Below, piece by piece: positions 24,828-32,845 of a stretch of DNA of 64,000 bases (positions are counted from its first letter, which is position 1; each line of letters opens with the position of its first letter). A program made the position numbers and the translations under genes. The stretch lies in NCBI GenBank assembly GCA_031180665.1, contig JAPSLP010000010.1, positions 1 to 64,000 on the forward strand, given 5' to 3'. The notes under the pieces are model-generated. The model searched no databases and had not been told where the DNA came from. It saw nothing but the letters and a program-made list of their open reading frames with translations. This DNA is from Cupriavidus sp. (GTDB lineage: Bacteria; Pseudomonadota; Gammaproteobacteria; Burkholderiales; Burkholderiaceae).

Positions 24828-25592
24828 CTACACGGCGGCCGTGGCCGGCTGCAACGGCAGCAGGCGCGTGGCGACCGCATCGCGGACCGCCTCTTCATGG
24901 AAGATGCCGATCAGGCAGCGGCCTTCGGCCAGCGCCTCGCGGATCAGCGCGATCACCACGGCGCGGTTGTCGGCGTCGAGCGAGGCGGTGGGCTCGTCCA
25001 GCAGCAGGATCGGGTGGCCGCCGATCAGCCCGCGCGCGATATTGACGCGCTGCTGTTCGCCGCCGGAGAAGGTCGCCGGCGGCAGGTCCCACAGCCGGCG
25101 AGGCAGGTTCAGGCGCGCTAGCAGCGCCGCCGCGCGCTCGCGCGCCACGTTGCGGTCGACGCCGCGCTGCTGCAGCGGGTCGGCGACGACGTCCAGCGCG
25201 CCGACACGCGGAATTGCCCGCAGGAACTGGCTGACGTAGCCGATCACGTCGCGGCGCAGCTTCAGCACGCGTTGCTCGGGGGCGTGGGTCAGCTCCACCC
25301 AGGGCGCGCCTTCCGCGCTGGTATCGCGCCTGGTGTCGCGCGTGGTGTCGCGCGTAGTGTCGCGCAAGCGGATGCTGCCTTCGGTGGCCAGGTAGTTGCC
25401 GTACAGGCATTGCAGCAAGGTGCTCTTGCCGGTGCCGGAGCGGCCCGACAGCACCAGGCATTCGCCCCGCGCCGCGTTGAAATCGACCGACTGCAGAACG
25501 GGCAGCCGGATGCCGCCCTGGTTGTGCAAGGTGAACACCTTGCCGAGGCCGCGAACCTCGATCAGCGTCTGTGCGTGCTCTGCTTGCGTCAT
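24828..25592 (-). CDS. phnL: PhnL, ABC-type ATPase subunit of the C-P lyase system, with a repeat insertion
   Basis: A 254-residue ABC ATPase, longer than the 226 of E. coli. Walker A SGRSGTGKST (49-58), Q-loop VSQFLRAIPR, signature FSGGEQQR, Walker B LLLDEPTASLD and the switch His in IFHEEA are all intact. It associates with the PhnGHIJ core complex, not with a membrane permease. Residues 77-92 are four tandem RDT[TRS] units from a 12-bp DNA repeat (25321-25368). They sit in a loop before the APWVEL segment where E. coli PhnL has only a short turn. It lies 3 nt after phnK. Confidence 0.94.
   Translation of the reverse strand: MTQAEHAQTLIEVRGLGKVFTLHNQGGIRLPVLQSVDFNAARGECLVLSGRSGTGKSTLLQCLYGNYLATEGSIRLRDTTRDTTRDTRRDTSAEGAPWVELTHAPEQRVLKLRRDVIGYVSQFLRAIPRVGALDVVADPLQQRGVDRNVARERAAALLARLNLPRRLWDLPPATFSGGEQQRVNIARGLIGGHPILLLDEPTASLDADNRAVVIALIREALAEGRCLIGIFHEEAVRDAVATRLLPLQPATAAV
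25321..25368 (+). repeat. 12-bp tandem repeat, four units, inside phnL
   Basis: Units start at 25321, 25333, 25345 and 25357 with the consensus GTGTCGCGCGTR on the plus strand. On the coding strand each gives four codons (R-D-T-x). The unit length is a multiple of three, so expansion keeps the frame. Confidence 0.9.
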
Positions 25593-25595
25593 GAT

Positions 25596-26372
25596 TCAAC
25601 CCTGCAGAATGGAAGAGACCAGCAACTGCGTATAGGGGTGCTGCGGATCGTCGAGGATCTGGTCGGTCAGGCCTTGCTCCACCACGCGCCCGCCCTGCAT
25701 CACCAGCGTGCGGTGCGCCAGCAGGCGTGCGACAGCCAGGTCGTGCGTCACCAGGATGGCGGCGAGGTCGAGGTCCGACACCAGCCGGCGCAGCAGATCG
25801 AGCAAGCGCGCCTGTACCGAGACGTCCAGCGATGCGGTGGGCTCGTCCATGAAGACCAGGCGCGGATGCGTGACCAGATTGCGCGCGATCTGCAGGCGTT
25901 GCTGCATGCCGCCGGAGAAGGCGTGGGGGGTGTCGTCCAGCCGGGCCAGGTCGATCTCCATCTTCTCGAGCCAGGCCCCTGCAATCTCGCGCAGCTCGCC
26001 GTAGTGGCGCTGTCCCACCGCCATCAGGCGCTCGGCGATATTGGCGCCGGCGCTGACCTGCATGCGCAGCCCGTCGCGGGCGTGCTGGTGCACGAAGCCC
26101 CAGTCGGTACGAGCAAGCAGCCGCAGGCGCGCGCTCGACAGCGTGGCCAGATCCGTCAGGCCGGATTCGCGCATGTCGTAGCGGACGGTGCCGCGCTGGG
26201 CCGGCGCCTGCATCGACAGGGCCTGCAGCAAGGTGCTCTTGCCCGAGCCGGATTCGCCCACGATGCACAGCACTTCGCCGGGATACAGGTCGAAGCTGAC
26301 GTCATGACAGCCGTGGAGACCATCCCAGGTGCGCGTCAGCCCGCGCACCGACAGCAAGGGCGTCGCGCTCAT
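25596..26372 (-). CDS. phnK: PhnK, ABC-type ATPase subunit of the C-P lyase complex
   Basis: A 258-residue ABC ATPase with Walker A VGESGSGKST, Q-loop VHQHARDGLRM typical of PhnK, signature FSGGMQQRLQIARN, Walker B LVFMDEPTASLD and switch VTHDLA. In E. coli, PhnK binds the PhnGHIJ core near PhnJ and is needed for phosphonate growth. The start overlaps the phnJ stop by 4 nt (ATGA), and phnL follows after 3 nt. The length matches the family (252). Confidence 0.95.
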   Translation of the reverse strand: MSATPLLSVRGLTRTWDGLHGCHDVSFDLYPGEVLCIVGESGSGKSTLLQALSMQAPAQRGTVRYDMRESGLTDLATLSSARLRLLARTDWGFVHQHARDGLRMQVSAGANIAERLMAVGQRHYGELREIAGAWLEKMEIDLARLDDTPHAFSGGMQQRLQIARNLVTHPRLVFMDEPTASLDVSVQARLLDLLRRLVSDLDLAAILVTHDLAVARLLAHRTLVMQGGRVVEQGLTDQILDDPQHPYTQLLVSSILQG

Positions 26373-27283
26373 CGGGCACCTCCGGCTGCCGGATCCATGG
26401 CTTCGGCAGCCTGTCGGGATTGGCGATCGGCGCAATACTCGGTGTCCGAGCAGACGAACATCCGCGTACCGGCATCGTCGGTGATGATTTCGTCGAGGTA
26501 GCTGTCGGTGGCCCCGCATTGGGCGCAGCAACTGGACCACTTCTCGACCGTGAAGGGATGATCGATGAAGTCCAGGCTCTTGACCGAGGTGTACGGCGGC
26601 ACCGCGTAGACGCGCTTTTCGCGGCCGGCGCCGAACAGCATCAGGGCCGGGTTGCGGTCGAGCTTCGGGTTGTCGAACTTCGGAATCGGCGAGGGCCGCA
26701 TCATGTAGCGCTGGTTGACGATGACCGGATAGTCGTAGGTCGTGGCGATATGACCGTGGCGGGCGATGTCTTCGTAGAGCTTGACGTGCATGGCGCCGTA
26801 TTCCGCCAGCGCATGCATCGCGCGGGTCTCGGTCTCGCTCGGTTCGAGCCAGCGCAGCGGCTCGGGAATCGGTACCTGGAACACCATGGTCTGGCCTTCG
26901 CGCAGCGGGGTTTCGGGAATGCGATGGCGGGTCTGGACGATGCTCGCCTCGGCGGTGCGCTCCGTGGTCCTTACGCCGGTTACCCTGCCGAAGAAGCGGC
27001 GGATATTGATGGCGTTGGTGGTGTCGTCCGAACCCTGATCGATGACCTTGAGGACGTCCTGCCGGCCGATGATGGCGGCGGTGACCTGGATGCCGCCGGT
27101 GCCCCAGCCATAGGGCAGCGGCATCTCCCGGCTGCCGAACGGGACCTGGTAGCCGGGAATCGCCACCGCTTTCAGCAGGGCACGGCGCAGCATGCGCTTG
27201 GTCGATTCGTCGAGGTAGCCGAAGTTGTAGTGTGCGTCCGGCGAGGGGCTTTCCACGGGGGACGGGTCGATGGCGGACATCAT
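26369..27283 (-). CDS. phnJ: PhnJ, radical-SAM carbon-phosphorus lyase
   Basis: A 304-residue protein. The cluster cysteines C253-x2-C256-x21-C278-x5-C284 (in CAQCG and CSDTEYC) keep exactly the spacing of the E. coli 4Fe-4S site and include the catalytic last cysteine. The N-terminal half has the conserved GYLDESTKRMLRRALLKA and GWGTGGIQVT. It cleaves the C-P bond of ribose 1-methylphosphonate 5-phosphate to give a 1,2-cyclic phosphate and an alkane. The start overlaps the phnI stop by 4 nt. It acts in the PhnGHIJ complex. Confidence 0.97.
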   Translation of the reverse strand: MMSAIDPSPVESPSPDAHYNFGYLDESTKRMLRRALLKAVAIPGYQVPFGSREMPLPYGWGTGGIQVTAAIIGRQDVLKVIDQGSDDTTNAINIRRFFGRVTGVRTTERTAEASIVQTRHRIPETPLREGQTMVFQVPIPEPLRWLEPSETETRAMHALAEYGAMHVKLYEDIARHGHIATTYDYPVIVNQRYMMRPSPIPKFDNPKLDRNPALMLFGAGREKRVYAVPPYTSVKSLDFIDHPFTVEKWSSCCAQCGATDSYLDEIITDDAGTRMFVCSDTEYCADRQSRQAAEAMDPAAGGAR

Positions 27284-28464
27284 GCGACGCTCTCCTCCTG
27301 GGGCTGGCATTGCCGCTCGGCTTCGCTGCGTTCGGTGGCGCAGGCCGATGGGGCGGCCGCTGGCGTGTCTTCGTCCCGTCCGGCGGCTTGCCGCTGCGCA
27401 CGCAGCCGGCGCAGCAATTCGAGATTGGTCTGAAAGTCCACGTAGTGCGGCAGCTTCAGATGCTGGACGAAGCCGGAGGCCTCGACGTTGTCGCTGTGGT
27501 ACAGCATGAATTCGATGTCGTTGGCCGGATTGTCGGCTGCTTCGCCCAGCTCCCCGGCGCGCATCGCCCGATCGACCAGTGCCATCGACATCGCCTTGCG
27601 CTCGTTGTAGCCGAACACCAGGCCATAGCCGCGGGTAAAGCAGGGCGCTTCGTCGGCGTTGCCGGCGAAGTCGTTGATCATCTGGCATTCGGTCAGCTCG
27701 ATTTCGCCGATGGTCACGGCAAAGCCCAGTTCCTCGACGAACAGCTCGACCTCCGCGGTGCCGTAGCGGATCTCCGCCGCGAAGGGGTGCGAATTGCCGT
27801 AGCCGCGTTGCGTCGAATAGCCCATCGACAGCAGGAAGCCTTCGTCGGCCCGCGCCAGATTCTGCAGCCGCGCCGCGCGGCTGGCCGGGAAGGTCAGCGG
27901 CTCGCGCGTCAGGTCGGTCGGGGCGGGATCGCCAGGCGGAATCGGCTCGGCCTCGACCAGGTCGTCGGCTAGCAGCAGGTCGGTGACCCGCGGCATCGGT
28001 TGGACTTGCTCTGTCGCGTCCGCATCCCCGGTGGCGATGCCCGCCTGCGCAGCGCCTTCGGCTTCGAGCGAGAAGTCGAGCAGGCGCTGCGTATAGTCGT
28101 ACGTCGGACCGAGGACCTGCCCGCCCGGCACGTCCTTGAAGGTCGACGAAATTCGCCGGCGCAGCCGCATGGCGCCGGTATCGAGCGGCGCCGTATAGCC
28201 GAAGCGCGCCAGCGTGGTGCGATACGCCCGCAGCAGGAACACCGCCTCGATCTGGTCGCCGGCGGCCTGCTTCAGTGCCAGCGCGGCCAGATGCGGATCG
28301 TACAGCGAGCCCTCGGCCATCACGCGCGAGACGGCGAGCGGCATCTGTTCGCGGATCTGGGCCAGGGTCAGTTCCGGCACCGAAGGATCGCCGCGTCGAT
28401 ATGCATCGACCAACCGGTAAGAATTGAGGATGGCGCGTTCTCCGCCCTTGACTGCGACGTACAT
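27280..28464 (-). CDS. phnI: PhnI, nucleosidase-type subunit of the C-P lyase core
   Basis: A 394-residue protein. It starts MYVAVKGGERAILNSY and contains ISSTFKDVPGGQVLGPTYDYTQRLLDF and the late LPHYVDFQTNLELLRR, all PhnI signatures. With PhnG, H and L it displaces adenine from ATP by the phosphonate to form ribose 1-phosphonate 5-triphosphate. It is longer than the E. coli protein (354), mainly in an Ala/Glu-rich middle and a C-terminal tail after LRAQR. It lies 1 nt downstream of phnH and overlaps phnJ by 4 nt. Confidence 0.96.
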   Translation of the reverse strand: MYVAVKGGERAILNSYRLVDAYRRGDPSVPELTLAQIREQMPLAVSRVMAEGSLYDPHLAALALKQAAGDQIEAVFLLRAYRTTLARFGYTAPLDTGAMRLRRRISSTFKDVPGGQVLGPTYDYTQRLLDFSLEAEGAAQAGIATGDADATEQVQPMPRVTDLLLADDLVEAEPIPPGDPAPTDLTREPLTFPASRAARLQNLARADEGFLLSMGYSTQRGYGNSHPFAAEIRYGTAEVELFVEELGFAVTIGEIELTECQMINDFAGNADEAPCFTRGYGLVFGYNERKAMSMALVDRAMRAGELGEAADNPANDIEFMLYHSDNVEASGFVQHLKLPHYVDFQTNLELLRRLRAQRQAAGRDEDTPAAAPSACATERSEAERQCQPQEESVA

Positions 28465-28465
28465 G

Positions 28466-29083
28466 TCAGTCCTCCAGCAGTGTGGTGCGCGGCAGCGCGC
28501 AGATCCGCTCGCCGGCGGTCAGCAGCAGGTCCACGCCCAGCGGAAAGCCGGCATGGTTGGCATGCCATTGCGGGCGGAAGTCTTCGGGCAGGCCACCGAC
28601 ACGCAGCGTGCGCGTGGTCTCGATGCCGGGACCGCGCAGCGTCAGCGCGTTCCCTTCGCCGAGCGAGCCGACCTCGACGATCAGCGTGGCCGAGCGGTCC
28701 GGGAAGGCGGGATCGCCCTGTGCGCAGTGGCGCAGCGCTGGCATGTCATGGCCGGCCGGCACGCAAACGAACTGCGCGGCGGCGACATCGTCGACCAACG
28801 GGCAGCCGCAGTGAAAGCGCAGGTAGCCGCCGGCCGATGCGGTCATCTCGGCCGGCAGCCAGACCGGCGTATCGGAATCGGCCAGCGTCAGCAGCAGGGC
28901 CGTCATCGCCGGCGACAGGCCGTCCGGCACCCCGCAATCGGCGGTGAGCGTCTCGATGCGGCCGGGATGCGCGAAAGCCTGCAGCGTCGCGCGGAAGACC
29001 TGCTGCGCATCGTCGACGGGATTGTCGAAGCCAGGCAGCAGTGCGGCGGTGGTCTGGTTGGACAGGGATTGCAAGGTCGGCAT
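28466..29083 (-). CDS. phnH: PhnH, C-P lyase core subunit
   Basis: A 205-residue protein with the PhnH pattern: GFDNPVDDAQQVFRATLQAFAHPGR near the N-terminus, LLLTLADSDTPVWLP in the middle, and the late WHANHAGFPLGVDLLLTAG. It is a structural subunit of the PhnGHIJ complex with a degenerate PLP-transferase fold and no catalysis of its own. The ATG lies 1 nt after the phnG stop, and phnI follows directly. Length is close to E. coli (194). Confidence 0.95.
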   Translation of the reverse strand: MPTLQSLSNQTTAALLPGFDNPVDDAQQVFRATLQAFAHPGRIETLTADCGVPDGLSPAMTALLLTLADSDTPVWLPAEMTASAGGYLRFHCGCPLVDDVAAAQFVCVPAGHDMPALRHCAQGDPAFPDRSATLIVEVGSLGEGNALTLRGPGIETTRTLRVGGLPEDFRPQWHANHAGFPLGVDLLLTAGERICALPRTTLLED

Positions 29084-29084
29084 C

Positions 29085-29597
29085 TCAGTCCTCTCCGCGG
29101 GCCATGGTAAAGAACTCGACGCGGGTCTGCGCGGCCGTGGCGGCCTGCGTCGCGTTGCGCTCGGCCAGCGCGCGGGCCAGCGGTTCGAGCACCATCTGCT
29201 GGACGCGGGAATGCCATTCCGGCCGCTGCAGCAGCGCATCGAGCACGGCCGCCTGTTCGACATGGCGAGGGCAGCGGCCCATCACATAGGCCACGCCTGC
29301 AATTGCCGGCTCCTCGCTTGGCGCCGGGTTCGGTTGCAGCACCACCGCGCAGCGCGTGACCGTGATTTCGCCGAGGTTGAACTGCGCACCGGTGCCGCCG
29401 GTACGCGCGCGCACCATCGCCATGCCGGACTCCGGCTTGCGCAGCAGCCGGTAGGCCGGCAGCGCTGCCTGCCGGCTCAACCGCCGGTAGGCGTCATCGA
29501 GCGCGTCGGTGTCCGCCAGCGCCAGCATTCGCAGCCATGCCGCGCGGGGCGCGTCGGCGGTATGGCCGCTTTCGCCGCTCTTGCCTTTCATCGTCAT
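29085..29597 (-). CDS. phnG: PhnG, C-P lyase core subunit
   Basis: A 170-residue protein. The signature is YRLLRKPESGMAMVRARTGGTGAQFNLGEITVTRC, followed by GVAYVMGRCPRHVEQAAVLDAL. It pairs with PhnI for the nucleosidase step. It heads the minus-strand phnGHIJKLM operon, divergent from phnF across a 189-bp region that holds operator-like sites. Two in-frame ATGs (29597, 29591) are possible and the first was taken. It is longer than E. coli (150) at both ends. Confidence 0.93.
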   Translation of the reverse strand: MTMKGKSGESGHTADAPRAAWLRMLALADTDALDDAYRRLSRQAALPAYRLLRKPESGMAMVRARTGGTGAQFNLGEITVTRCAVVLQPNPAPSEEPAIAGVAYVMGRCPRHVEQAAVLDALLQRPEWHSRVQQMVLEPLARALAERNATQAATAAQTRVEFFTMARGED

Positions 29598-29603
29598 CCC
29601 TAT

Positions 29604-29653
29604 ACGTCTATACGTTTAGATGTGAGCTGTCACAACACGGCGCTACTAGACCA
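29604..29653. promoter_or_regulatory. Probable PhnF operators and an inverted repeat in the phnG-phnF divergent region
   Basis: On the minus strand 29604-29615 reads ACGTATAGACGT. It shares the GTATAGAC core with the published PhnF operator of Mycobacterium smegmatis (TGGTATAGACCA). CTATACGT occurs twice with an 8-bp period (29600-29615). A related TGGTCTAG lies on the minus strand at 29646-29653. Between them TGTGAGCTGTCACA (29621-29634) is a separate 5-4-5 inverted repeat. The sites lie just before phnG, so PhnF would repress phnG-M. Confidence 0.6.
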
Positions 29654-29786
29654 TGGTGGGATGACCGTTTGATGACGAGCCCGGATCGTGATCGGGCACC
29701 TCGCACGGGTGCATGCGGCTCGGGCACAATCGCACGTTGCGATGGCCGCTGAATGACAGCGCGCAATGACGAGGGGAATCAGAACG

Positions 29787-30521
29787 ATGTCGGAACGAGA
29801 AGTCGAACGGGGCTCGGGCGTCGCGGTATGGCGCCAGATCGGCGAGGCGCTGGCCGATGACATCCGCAAGAAGCTGTACGGGCCGGGCGAGCAGCTGCCG
29901 CCGGAATCCGAGCTTGCCATGCGCTTCGCCGTCAATCGCCATACCGTGCGGCGGGCCATGAGCGAGCTCGAGCAGAGCGGGCTGGTGCGGATCGAGCAGG
30001 GCCGGGGCACCTTCGTGCAGGAGCATGCGATCGACTACGCGATCGCGCGGCGTACCCGCTTCTCGCAGAACCTCGCTGCGCAAGGCATGCGCGGACATGC
30101 CGAACTCGTCGGCAGCCAGGTCAGCCGCCTGCCCGAGGTCGCCCGGCATCTGGGGCTCGCGCGCACCGCGCCGGTGCTGCATGTGCAGATGGTCGGCAAG
30201 GCCGAGGGCCGCCCCATCGACGTCGCCGAACATTATTTCGACGACCAGCGCTTCCCGCAGCTGGCGGACCTGCTGCGCGAGCAGCGCTCGATCTCGCGCG
30301 CCCTCGCGCAATGCGGCATCGCCGACTACACTCGCAAGTGGTCGCGCATCACGGCGGCGCTGCCCAGCGCGCCGGTCGCGCGGCTGCTGAACCAGCCGAA
30401 GACAAGGCCCGTGCTGCAGGTCGAGGCGTTGAACGTCGATATCGATGGCGCGCCGGTGCAATACAGCATCACGCGGTTTGCCGGCGACTGGGTTCAGCTC
30501 ACGGTATCGGATGACGACTGA
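29787..30521 (+). CDS. phnF: PhnF, GntR/HutC-family phosphonate regulator
   Basis: A 244-residue protein. The N-terminal winged helix (VWRQIGEALADDIRKKLY, LPPESELAMRFAVNRHTVRRAMSELEQSGLVRIEQGRGTFV) is followed by a UTRA effector domain from about residue 85 (FSQNLAAQGMRGHAEL), ending IQYS-like VQYSITRFAGDWVQL. GAGGGGA 9 nt before fixes the ATG at 29787. It is a repressor of phn genes that senses a phosphonate-pathway ligand. It is divergent from phnG and leads a plus-strand unit with DUF1045 and phnN. Confidence 0.94.
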   Translation: MSEREVERGSGVAVWRQIGEALADDIRKKLYGPGEQLPPESELAMRFAVNRHTVRRAMSELEQSGLVRIEQGRGTFVQEHAIDYAIARRTRFSQNLAAQGMRGHAELVGSQVSRLPEVARHLGLARTAPVLHVQMVGKAEGRPIDVAEHYFDDQRFPQLADLLREQRSISRALAQCGIADYTRKWSRITAALPSAPVARLLNQPKTRPVLQVEALNVDIDGAPVQYSITRFAGDWVQLTVSDDD

Positions 30522-30555
30522 GCGGCAGCACGGGCCGACCGCACGGCTGGTCGAT

Positions 30556-30567
30556 TGGTCTAGACAT
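30556..30567. promoter_or_regulatory. Probable PhnF operator before the DUF1045-phnN pair
   Basis: TGGTCTAGACAT matches 9 of 12 positions of the M. smegmatis PhnF site TGGTATAGACCA and contains the perfect palindrome GTCTAGAC. It lies in the 103-bp gap between phnF and DUF1045, implying that DUF1045-phnN has its own PhnF-controlled promoter. Confidence 0.5.
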
Positions 30568-30624
30568 CCGCCTGTCACCATGCCGCGCTAGCCTGCCGAT
30601 TCGACATAGCAACGAGCCCTGACC

Positions 30625-31350
30625 ATGCCGGCGCATCGCTACGCCATCTACCTGGCTCCGAACGAGCCGTTCCGCACCTTCGGTCAGCGCTGGCTGGGCC
30701 GCGACGCCGACACGGGTGCGTCATTGCCGCTGCCGCGCGAAATGGCCGCGCGTCCCGCCGAGTGGGTCGAGGCGCCGGCCCACTATGGTCTGCACGCGAC
30801 GCTGAAGCCGCCATTCCGGCTCGCCGAAGGCACCGGGCCCGCGATGCTGGACGATGCCATGCGCGAGTTCGCCCGAACTCGCCGTGCGTTCGACGTCCTG
30901 CTGACCCTGCGCACGCTGCGCGGCTTTCTGGCGTGGTGCCTGACCGGCGAGCCCGAAGCCGTACGCAGCATGCATGAGCTGGCCGACGCCAGCGTGCGGG
31001 AACTGGACCGGTTCCGCGCGCCGCCCACACCGGACGAGATCGCGCGGCGCAGGCCGCAGCAGCTGTCCCCGCTGGAGCGGCAGATGCTGCGCGACTGGGG
31101 CTATCCGTATCTGTTCGACGCCTTCACCTTCCATATCACGCTGACCGGCATGCTGGACCCGGAGCGACAGGCTGTGGCGCTGGCCTGGCTGTCGTCCGCC
31201 GCCGGCACGCTGCTCGACACGCCGCTTCGCGTAGACAGCGTCAGCGTGTTCGTGCAGCCCGAGCCCGGGGCCGAATTCCTGGCCGCGCGCCACTATGGCT
31301 TCGATGGGCGATTTCGCGATGGCGCCGCCGCGGCGTACCTGTCGGCATGA
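30625..31350 (+). CDS. DUF1045 phosphonate-operon protein, 2H-phosphoesterase-like
   Basis: A 241-residue protein of the DUF1045 family found only in phosphonate operons. It starts YAIYLAPNEPFRTFGQRWLGRD. Two H-x-T/S-type motifs, HATLKPPF (after YGL) and FHITLTG, match the paired catalytic histidine motifs of 2H phosphoesterases, which hydrolyse cyclic phosphodiesters. The stop overlaps the phnN start by 4 nt. Since no phnP is present, it may open the 5-phosphoribosyl 1,2-cyclic phosphate made by PhnJ, directly before PhnN. That role is inferred, but the family is clear. Confidence 0.88.
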   Translation: MPAHRYAIYLAPNEPFRTFGQRWLGRDADTGASLPLPREMAARPAEWVEAPAHYGLHATLKPPFRLAEGTGPAMLDDAMREFARTRRAFDVLLTLRTLRGFLAWCLTGEPEAVRSMHELADASVRELDRFRAPPTPDEIARRRPQQLSPLERQMLRDWGYPYLFDAFTFHITLTGMLDPERQAVALAWLSSAAGTLLDTPLRVDSVSVFVQPEPGAEFLAARHYGFDGRFRDGAAAAYLSA

Positions 31351-31946
31351 GCGCGCCTCACCGCGTGGACGGCAACGGCCTGTTCTATCTGATGGGGCCA
31401 TCGGGCAGCGGCAAGGACTCGCTGTTGCGGGCGCTGCGCCAGAGCCTGGGCAGCGACGACCGGCTTGTCGTGGCACACCGCTACATCACGCGCCCGGCGG
31501 ATGCCAACGAAGCGTCGGTTGCGCTGACGGTCGAGGAATTCCATCGCCGCGTGGCGCAGGGCTGCATGGCGATGCACTGGCGCAGCCATGGCCTGCACTA
31601 CGGCATTGGCATCGAGATCGAGCAGTGGCTGGAGCGGGGTCTCAAGGTTGTCGTCAACGGCTCGCGCGAGTACCTGCCGCAAGCGGCGGCGCGCTATCCG
31701 AAGCTGTGCGCGCTCCATGTGCGCGTGTCGCCGGACGCGCTGGCCGCACGCTTGCGCCAGCGTGGCCGGGAATCGGAAGACGCGATCGCGCGGCGCCTGG
31801 CGCGCGCCACCGCTCCCTTCGAGGTGCCGGCCGATTGCCGGCTTGTCGAGATCGACAACGGCGGGACGCTGCAGTCGGCCACCGAAGCGTTGGCAAAGGC
31901 GATCGGCATGGCGCCGGCCATCGGGCCGGCCGGCGAACCCGCCTGA
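31347..31946 (+). CDS. phnN: PhnN, ribose 1,5-bisphosphate phosphokinase
   Basis: A 199-residue guanylate-kinase-like P-loop enzyme. Walker A MGPSGSGKDSLL lies near residue 16, followed by RYITRPADANEASVALT and the substrate motif HWRSHGLHYGI, then VVVNGSREYLP. It phosphorylates ribose 1,5-bisphosphate to PRPP, feeding phosphonate-derived ribose into nucleotide synthesis. It is coupled to DUF1045 by ATGA and convergent with phnE with only a 10-nt gap. No intrinsic terminator is visible there. Confidence 0.95.
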   Translation: MSAPHRVDGNGLFYLMGPSGSGKDSLLRALRQSLGSDDRLVVAHRYITRPADANEASVALTVEEFHRRVAQGCMAMHWRSHGLHYGIGIEIEQWLERGLKVVVNGSREYLPQAAARYPKLCALHVRVSPDALAARLRQRGRESEDAIARRLARATAPFEVPADCRLVEIDNGGTLQSATEALAKAIGMAPAIGPAGEPA

Positions 31947-31956
31947 CCATCTGCCC

Positions 31957-32766
31957 TCAGACCAGCACCTTGCGGATCTGCGCGGACAGCACGTCGATCA
32001 CCGTCACGAACGCAATGATCAGCAGCATCACGGCGCAAGTCTGTGCGTACTGGAAGCTGCGGATGATTTCCCACAGCACGGTGCCGATGCCGCCCGCGCC
32101 GACAATGCCGACCACCGAGGCCGAGCGGACATTCGACTCGAAGCGGTAGAGCGCAAACGACAGCCACAGCGGCAGCACTTGCGGGATCACGCCATAGACG
32201 ATCTCTTCCAGCCGGCCTGCGCCGGTGGCGCGCACGCCTTCTACCGGGCGCGGATCGATGGCCTCGACCGCCTCGGCGAACAGCTTGGCCAGCACGCCGG
32301 TGGTGTGGATCCAGATCGCGAGCACGCCCGCGAACGGTCCCAGGCCGACGGCGACGATGAACAGCATCGCGAACACCATCTCGTTGATGGCGCGCGAGGC
32401 GTCCATCAGGCGCCGCGCCGGCTGGTAGACCCACGCCGGCACGATATTGGCCGAACACAGCAGCCCAAGCGGCACGGCGACGGCGACCGCCAGTGCGGTG
32501 CCCCAGACGGCGATCTGCACGGTGACCAGCATCTCGTCGAGATAGTGTCGCCAGTCGCGGAAGTCCGGCGGGAAGAAGTCGGCGGCGAACTGCGCCATAT
32601 TGCCGGAGTCGCGCAGCAGGTCCAGCGGGCGCATGTCGGCGCCTTGCCAGGACAGGGCCAGCATGGCGAGCACGATGGCCCAGACGAGCATCGCGGACAG
32701 GGAGGCGCGCGGCGGCCGGCCGTTCGCTTGCGGCGAAGGCAGGCCGGGCTTGGCGGTGGCGGTCAT
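31957..32766 (-). CDS. phnE: PhnE, phosphonate ABC transporter permease
   Basis: A 269-residue inner-membrane protein with six or so predicted hydrophobic segments, starting [15 protein letters not shown]. The EAA loop region reads [26 protein letters not shown], and the last segments are [18 protein letters not shown] and [16 protein letters not shown]. It is intact, unlike the frameshifted E. coli K-12 gene. It is third in the phnCDE operon, 79 nt downstream of phnD, and convergent with phnN. Confidence 0.95.
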   Translation of the reverse strand: MTATAKPGLPSPQANGRPPRASLSAMLVWAIVLAMLALSWQGADMRPLDLLRDSGNMAQFAADFFPPDFRDWRHYLDEMLVTVQIAVWGTALAVAVAVPLGLLCSANIVPAWVYQPARRLMDASRAINEMVFAMLFIVAVGLGPFAGVLAIWIHTTGVLAKLFAEAVEAIDPRPVEGVRATGAGRLEEIVYGVIPQVLPLWLSFALYRFESNVRSASVVGIVGAGGIGTVLWEIIRSFQYAQTCAVMLLIIAFVTVIDVLSAQIRKVLV

Positions 32767-32845
32767 GAGGGCAATCCGGTAGAGAGGAAAGGAATGCAGG
32801 ACGGCGGCACGTTGCCGCCCTGCGGTAAAGCGGATTCCAGCGCGA

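Noticed and set aside
29621..29634. TGTGAGCTGTCACA as a CRP site
   Set aside because: CRP sites have TGTGA-N6-TCACA. The gap here is 4, so CRP binding is unlikely; kept only as an unassigned inverted repeat.
29627..29644. Possible Pho box (CTGTCACAACACGGCGCT) between phnG and phnF
   Set aside because: Only the first half-site is good; the second half (positions 12-18) fails at the key CTGTCA bases. It may be chance.
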